A stretch of 64,000 nucleotides of DNA from Micromonospora terminaliae (GTDB lineage: Bacteria > Actinomycetota > Actinomycetes > Mycobacteriales > Micromonosporaceae): NCBI RefSeq assembly GCF_009671205.1, contig NZ_CP045309.1, forward strand, positions 4,588,001 to 4,652,000, written 5' to 3'. Below, piece after piece: positions 59,541-64,000 of this stretch. Made by a program: the position numbers and the translations under genes. Numbering within the stretch: position 1 is the first letter of the stretch; each line of letters begins with the position of its first letter. The notes beneath the pieces were generated by a model. The model did not search any database, was not told where the DNA came from, and saw only the letters and a program-made list of their open reading frames with translations.

Positions 59541-60977
59541 ATGACGGGATTCGACGCGGCGACCGCCGCCGTCCAGGCCGCCCTCGACGCGGGAGCCCGC
59601 TACGCGGACGCCCGGGTGATGCACCGCCGCTACGAGTCGATGTCCGCCCGCAACGGCGACATCGAGGAGCTGACCCAGGACGAGAGCATCGGCCTCGGTG
59701 TCCGCGCGCTGGTCGGGTCGAGCTGGGGCTTCCACGCCGTACCCGAGCTGTCGGACGCCGCGGCCCGCGACGCCGGCCGGCGCGCCGCGGCGATCGCCAC
59801 CGCGAGCGCGCGGGTCCCGGGCCCGCCGATCGACCTGGTCCCCGTCGAGGCGACGGTGGCGAGCTGGGCCTCGGGCTGCAAGGTCGACCCGCTCGGCGTG
59901 CCGCTCTCCGACAAGGGCGACCTGCTGGTCCGCGCCACCGCGACGATGCGCGAGCACGGCGCCGACCTGGCCGAGGGCCTCTACCAGATCTGGGACACCG
60001 CCAAGTGGTTCGTCTCCAGCGAGGGGCACCGCGTCGACCAGCGCATCCGCGAGTGCGGCGGCGGCATCTCGGCCACCTCGATCGGCGACGGCGAGACCCA
60101 GCGCCGCTCCTACCCGAGCTACCGCGGTCAGTACGGCACCACGGGGTGGGAGCTGGTCACCTCGCTGGACCTGGCCGCCCACGCCGCCCGGATCGCCGAG
60201 GAGTCGCGGGAGCTGCTCACCGCCCCGGAGTGCCCGTCCGGCGAGACCGACCTGATCCTCGGCGGCGAGCAGCTCGCCCTCCAGATCCACGAGTCGGTCG
60301 GGCACGCCATCGAGCTCGACCGGATCCTCGGCTGGGAGGCCGCCTTCGCCGGCACGTCCTGGCTGGACCTGACCCGGCTGGGCACGCTGCGCTACGGCTC
60401 GGAGCTGATGAACGTCACCATCGACCCGACCATCCCCGGCGCGCTGGGCAGCTTCGGGTTCGACGACGAGGGGTCCCCGGCGGTCAAGCGGGACGCGGTC
60501 CGCGAGGGGCGCTGGGTGGGGGTGCTCGCCGGCCGGGACTCGGCCGCCGTCGCCGGCCTCGACTACGGCGGGAGCGTCCGCGCGGACGGCTGGGCGCGGC
60601 TGCCGATGGTGCGGATGACCAACGTGGGCCTGGAGCCGGGCCCGCACACGCTCGACGAGATCATCGCGGCGACCGACGACGGGGTGCTCATGGACCTCAA
60701 CCGCTCCTGGTCCATCGACGACAAGCGGCTCAACTTCCAGTTCGGCTGCGAGGTCGGCTGGGAGGTGAAGAAGGGCCGCCGGGGGCGGATGCTGCGCAAC
60801 CCCACCTACACGGGGATCGGGCCGACCTTCTGGCGCTCGATGGACATGCTCTCGTCCGAGATCGTGCCGTGGGGCACGCCGAACTGCGGCAAGGGGCAGC
60901 CCGGCCAGACCGGGCACACGGGCCATCCGGCCGCCCCGGCCCGTTTCCGCAACGTCCGGGTGGGGGTGCGGGCATGA
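59541..60977 (+). CDS. tldD: TldD, subunit of the TldD/TldE metalloprotease
   Basis: 478 residues. The zinc site is HESVGHAIELD (HExxxH), with conserved DGLGVR-type start (DESIGLGVRALVGSSWGF) and TNVGLEPGPHTLDEIIAATDDGVLM. TldD and TldE/PmbA form a hexameric protease that trims unfolded small peptides, including microcin and RiPP leader precursors. ATG 59541. Confidence 0.92.
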   Translation: MTGFDAATAAVQAALDAGARYADARVMHRRYESMSARNGDIEELTQDESIGLGVRALVGSSWGFHAVPELSDAAARDAGRRAAAIATASARVPGPPIDLVPVEATVASWASGCKVDPLGVPLSDKGDLLVRATATMREHGADLAEGLYQIWDTAKWFVSSEGHRVDQRIRECGGGISATSIGDGETQRRSYPSYRGQYGTTGWELVTSLDLAAHAARIAEESRELLTAPECPSGETDLILGGEQLALQIHESVGHAIELDRILGWEAAFAGTSWLDLTRLGTLRYGSELMNVTIDPTIPGALGSFGFDDEGSPAVKRDAVREGRWVGVLAGRDSAAVAGLDYGGSVRADGWARLPMVRMTNVGLEPGPHTLDEIIAATDDGVLMDLNRSWSIDDKRLNFQFGCEVGWEVKKGRRGRMLRNPTYTGIGPTFWRSMDMLSSEIVPWGTPNCGKGQPGQTGHTGHPAAPARFRNVRVGVRA

Positions 60978-62368
60978 GCGAGCTGGATCTCGCGGGCCAC
61001 GTGGTGGAGCTGGTCCGGCGGCTCGCCGGGCCGGACGCCCAGGCCGAGGTGGTGGTGACCCGGGCCGACCTGGCGCTGACCCGGTTCGCCAACTCGTTCA
61101 TCCACCAGAACGTCGCCGAGTCCGCCACGGCGGTGCGGCTGCGGCTGCACGCCGACGGGCGGACGGCCGCCGGCAGCGGCAGCCTGGTCGACCCCGACGG
61201 GTTGGCCGCGCTGGTCGAGCGCACTCTGGCGGCGACCCGGCTCGCCCCGACCGACCCGGCCTGGCCGGGGCTCACCCCGTCGACACCGGTCCCGGCCGGC
61301 GCGCCCGTGGACGAGGCCACCGCGGCCGCCTCGCCCGACGAGCGGGCCGCCCGGGTCCGCGCCTTCGTGGACGCCGTCGAGGGGCTCGAGGCCGCCGGCT
61401 ACTGCCGGACGGCGCACCGATCCGCGGCGTTCGCCAACTCGGCCGGGCACTCGGCGGTGGGACGGTCGGCCGAGGCGGCCATGGACGGCATCGCCCGGGC
61501 CGGCGGCGCCGACGGGGTGGCCCGGCACTGCGCCGACCGCCTCGCCGACCTCGACGGCGGGGCGCTGGGTGCCCGGGCGGCCGCGAAGGCGCGGGCCGCG
61601 GCGGACCCCGTCGAGCTGCCTCCGGGGCGCTACGAGGTGGTGCTCGAACCGGCCGCCGTGGCCGACCTCCTCGACAACCTCGCCTGGTACGGCTTCAACG
61701 GCAAGCGGTACGCCGAACGGCAGTCCTTCGCCGAGCCGGGCGCTGCCCAGTTCGACCCGGCGTTGACCCTCGTGGACGACCCGCTGCACGCCTCCGGGCT
61801 GCCGTACGACCTGGAGGGCACGCCCCGGCGGGCGCTGACCCTGGTCGAGGCGGGCACCACCGCCGCGGTGGCGCACGACCGGCGTAGCGGCGCCGAGGCG
61901 GGCACCGGGTCAACGGGGCACGGGATGCCGGGCGGGTCGACGTTCGGCCCGCTCCCGCACAACGTCCGCCTGCTGCCGGGCGACGGCCCGGTGGAGGTGG
62001 CCGCCGGGCCGCTCAGCGCCGGGGTGACCGGCGCGGTGGCCGACCCGGACACCGCCGCGCTGGTCGCCGGGATGTCCCGTGGGCTGTTGGTCAGCGACTT
62101 CTGGTACACCCGCGTGCTCGACGCGAAGCAGCTGGTCGTCACCGGGCTGACCCGCAACGGCGTCTGGCTGGTGGAGGACGGGGTGCCCACGCGGGCGGTG
62201 CGCGACTTCCGGTTCACCGAGTCCTACCCGCGGGCGATGGGCCCGGGCCGGGTGCTCGGCCTCGGCCGGTCGCCGGTCCGCCAGCCGGACCGGGTGGACG
62301 GTTTCTGGTGGGAGACCCCCGCGCTGCGGCTGGCGTCGTGGAACTTCACCGGTGGCGCGTCCGGCTGA
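60974..62368 (+). CDS. tldE: TldE/PmbA, partner subunit of TldD
   Basis: 464 residues. Family marks: ALTRFANSFIHQNV, AAADPVELPPGRYEVVLEP, WYGFNGKRYAERQSF and the C-terminal VTGLTRNGVWLVEDG. No zinc motif, as expected for the non-catalytic partner. Its ATG overlaps the tldD stop (ATGA). Ends VTGLTR then DFRFTESYPRAM, the TldE tail. Confidence 0.9.
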   Translation: MSELDLAGHVVELVRRLAGPDAQAEVVVTRADLALTRFANSFIHQNVAESATAVRLRLHADGRTAAGSGSLVDPDGLAALVERTLAATRLAPTDPAWPGLTPSTPVPAGAPVDEATAAASPDERAARVRAFVDAVEGLEAAGYCRTAHRSAAFANSAGHSAVGRSAEAAMDGIARAGGADGVARHCADRLADLDGGALGARAAAKARAAADPVELPPGRYEVVLEPAAVADLLDNLAWYGFNGKRYAERQSFAEPGAAQFDPALTLVDDPLHASGLPYDLEGTPRRALTLVEAGTTAAVAHDRRSGAEAGTGSTGHGMPGGSTFGPLPHNVRLLPGDGPVEVAAGPLSAGVTGAVADPDTAALVAGMSRGLLVSDFWYTRVLDAKQLVVTGLTRNGVWLVEDGVPTRAVRDFRFTESYPRAMGPGRVLGLGRSPVRQPDRVDGFWWETPALRLASWNFTGGASG

Positions 62369-62605
62369 CCGCTCAACATATTGATCTTGGTTCGGGTCTT
62401 TCCAACCTCCCGGACACACGGGACACTGCGTTGCGCGGCCGGGCCGCGAAGATCGGCGTAACGTGTGTCACTTAGCTGCGCCGGTTCGCCGGTGCGGTCT
62501 GATGCGTGCGCAAGACGTGGCAGTGGACGCGGTCTCGCCGGTCCGCTGACCGGTACGGAAGGTGTGATCCGCCGCCCCGTGAGGGCGCCGTCAGGGAGAC
62601 GACTA
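62369..62605 (+). other. Upstream region of the sdh operon
   Basis: 237 nt with no coding frame that looks real. It holds the probable sdh promoter; no recognised regulator box was found. TAACGTG and GTGTGTCAC around 62458-62470 form a partly symmetric patch that could be a regulator site. Confidence 0.35.
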
Positions 62606-63412
62606 ATGACATCAACGGCAACGAGGCCGCGGGGAGCGCGGGGGCGCGCCGCCATCGCGGCGAAGACGTTGCGAACGGACCGCTGGTGGTTCGCGCCACT
62701 GATCACCGTCGTCGGGCTCAGCGCCTGGGTCATCTACGCGACGGTCCGGGTCTTCATGCACAAGTGGTACTGGGTGGACGCCTACCACTACCTGACGCCG
62801 TTCTACTCCCCCTGTGTCACCGACCGGTGCGTGGAGGGCTCCTCGCACTTCGGCAGTTTCCTGCCGGGCTGGTGGATCATCCCGGACGCGGCGCTCACCC
62901 TGCCGTTCCTGCTGCTGTTCCGGCTCACCTGCTACTACTACCGCAAGGCCTACTACCGGTCGTTCTGGCTGTCGCCGCCGGCCTGCGCCGTGCCGGACGG
63001 GCACCAGGCGTACGGCGGGGAGACCCGGTTCCCACTGCTCGGCCAGAACCTGCACCGCTACTTCTTCTACCTCGCCGCGATCATCTCGCTGATCAACACC
63101 TACGACGCGATCTACGCGTTCCACTCCCCCAAGGGCTTCGGCTTCGGCCTGGGCAACGTCATCCTGCTGGTCAACGTGGTGATGCTCTGGGCGTACACCA
63201 TCTCCTGCCACTCCTGCCGGCACATCATCGGCGGGCGGCTCAAGCACTTCTCCAAGCACCCGCTGCGCTACCGGGCGTGGACCGGGGTGTCCTGGTTGAA
63301 CGTCCGGCACATGCAGCTCGCCTGGATCACCCTCGGCACCCTGGCGCTGACCGACTTCTACGTCATGGCGGTGGCGGCCGGCTGGTTCAACGACCTGCGG
63401 TTCATCAACTGA
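62606..63412 (+). CDS. sdhC: Succinate dehydrogenase membrane anchor subunit
   Basis: 268 residues with about five hydrophobic helices (APLITVVGLSAWVIYATVRV, WIIPDAALTLPFLLLFRL, YFFYLAAIISLINTYDAIY, VILLVNVVMLWAYTISC, MQLAWITLGTLALTDFYVM). Of the actinobacterial Sdh1 type, in which the anchor differs strongly from SdhC/D of E. coli; CHSCRHIIGG (residues about 208-217) and several histidines could bind heme or contact quinone. Directly before the flavoprotein gene (10 nt gap), which confirms the assignment. ATG has GGGAG upstream. Confidence 0.8.
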   Translation: MTSTATRPRGARGRAAIAAKTLRTDRWWFAPLITVVGLSAWVIYATVRVFMHKWYWVDAYHYLTPFYSPCVTDRCVEGSSHFGSFLPGWWIIPDAALTLPFLLLFRLTCYYYRKAYYRSFWLSPPACAVPDGHQAYGGETRFPLLGQNLHRYFFYLAAIISLINTYDAIYAFHSPKGFGFGLGNVILLVNVVMLWAYTISCHSCRHIIGGRLKHFSKHPLRYRAWTGVSWLNVRHMQLAWITLGTLALTDFYVMAVAAGWFNDLRFIN

Positions 63413-63422
63413 GAGCCTGGAC

Positions 63423-64000
63423 ATGACTGAGACGCGAATCGAACGACACCACTACGACGTCGTCGTGATCGGGGCCGGCGGCGCCGGCCTGCGCGCGGCG
63501 ATCGAGGCCCGGCTGGCGGGCAAGAAGACCGCGATCATCTCGAAGTCGCTGTTCGGCAAGGCCCACACGGTGATGGCCGAGGGCGGCGCGGCGGCCGCCA
63601 TGGGCAACGTGAACTCCCGGGACAACTGGCAGGTGCACTTCCGGGACACCATGCGCGGCGGCAAGTTCCTCAACAACTTCCGGATGGCCGAGCTGCACGC
63701 GAAGGAGTCGCCGCAGCGGATCTGGGAGCTGGAGACGTACGGTGCGCTCTTCGACCGTACCAAGGACGGGAAGATCTCCCAGCGCAACTTCGGCGGCCAC
63801 GAGTACCCGCGGCTGGCGCACGTCGGCGACCGGACCGGCCTGGAGCTGATCCGCACCCTCCAGCAGAAGATCGTCTCCCTCCAGCAGGAGGACAAGCGGG
63901 AGTTCGGCGACTACGAGGCCCGGATCAAGGTCTTCTCCGAGACCACCATCACCGAGCTGCTGCTCGACAACGACCGGGTGGCCGGCGCCTTCGGCTACTA
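63423..64000 (+). CDS. sdhA: Succinate dehydrogenase / fumarate reductase flavoprotein subunit (N-terminal part)
   Basis: The first 192 residues are present; the window ends before the stop. FAD Rossmann motif VVVIGAGGAGLRAAIEARLA (about 14-33), then ISKSLFGKAHTVMAEGG, in which the histidine of KAHT is the expected covalent FAD site. The gene forms an operon with the membrane subunit; the iron-sulfur subunit should follow. Carries electrons from succinate to menaquinone. Confidence 0.95.
   Translation, partial: MTETRIERHHYDVVVIGAGGAGLRAAIEARLAGKKTAIISKSLFGKAHTVMAEGGAAAAMGNVNSRDNWQVHFRDTMRGGKFLNNFRMAELHAKESPQRIWELETYGALFDRTKDGKISQRNFGGHEYPRLAHVGDRTGLELIRTLQQKIVSLQQEDKREFGDYEARIKVFSETTITELLLDNDRVAGAFGY

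Noticed and set aside
1..64000. tRNA, rRNA, riboswitch, insertion sequence or prophage
   Set aside because: None was recognised on either strand by eye. A tRNAscan and Infernal search would be decisive for small RNA genes.

Overview
This is a 64 kb stretch of a very GC-rich actinobacterial chromosome. The gene set (mycothiol deacetylase MshB, mycoredoxin, WhiB7, AdnAB, XRE/DUF397 pair, DapC/D/E) and the codon use point to Micromonosporaceae, probably Micromonospora; the genus is an inference. No rRNA, tRNA, CRISPR array, transposase or prophage was seen. Most genes are housekeeping or conserved accessory genes, tightly packed, often overlapping by ATGA or GTGA. Many appear leaderless, with a TANNNT hexamer 6-8 nt before the start codon.

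1-18.7 kb: UPF0182 membrane protein (cut by the window edge), PDZ/Lon-type protease, DUF2342 zincin, a MobA-like protein, a YgjP-type metallopeptidase, a small zinc-ribbon protein, an orphan ThiF/cyclodehydratase-like protein with three DnaA-box sequences in front, an AarF/UbiB kinase, WhiB7 with an upstream translated leader and intrinsic terminator, UvrD2, mycoredoxin, an MFS exporter, an XRE/DUF397 pair, NudC and an M16 peptidase pair. Much of this order (UPF0182, PDZ protease, zincin, AarF, whiB7, uvrD2, mrx1, nudC, then adnAB) resembles the Rv3193c-Rv3202c neighbourhood of Mycobacterium tuberculosis.

18.9-24 kb: a sulfonate/nitrate-type ABC transporter (binding protein, ATPase, permease) followed by a cysteine-free Rrf2 regulator, with a perfect inverted repeat just before the first gene. 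Then, on the minus strand, a cold-shock protein and a DEAD-box helicase whose ribosome binding site lies inside a terminator-like hairpin.

24-31.2 kb: adnA and adnB, the double-strand-break resection motor-nuclease, preceded by a G-run tract and a 65 bp near-perfect inverted repeat.

31.2-50.5 kb: two LOG/TIGR00730 proteins, dapE and dapD divergent from one palindromic promoter, a large secreted subtilase and a divergent acetyltransferase sharing a palindrome, small kinase/SIMPL/prephenate dehydrogenase genes, an M48 peptidase, dapC with ferredoxin fdxA, a GNAT protein, a protein with three nearly identical Rho-N/SAP-like repeats, two membrane proteins and mshB. Lysine/peptidoglycan precursor synthesis (dapC, dapD, dapE) is therefore spread over about 13 kb.

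50.5-64 kb: an S9 prolyl oligopeptidase, an oligopeptide ABC operon (D-F-C-B-A order), a Uma2-type protein, the TldD/TldE protease pair, and the start of a succinate dehydrogenase operon (membrane subunit, then flavoprotein cut by the window end).
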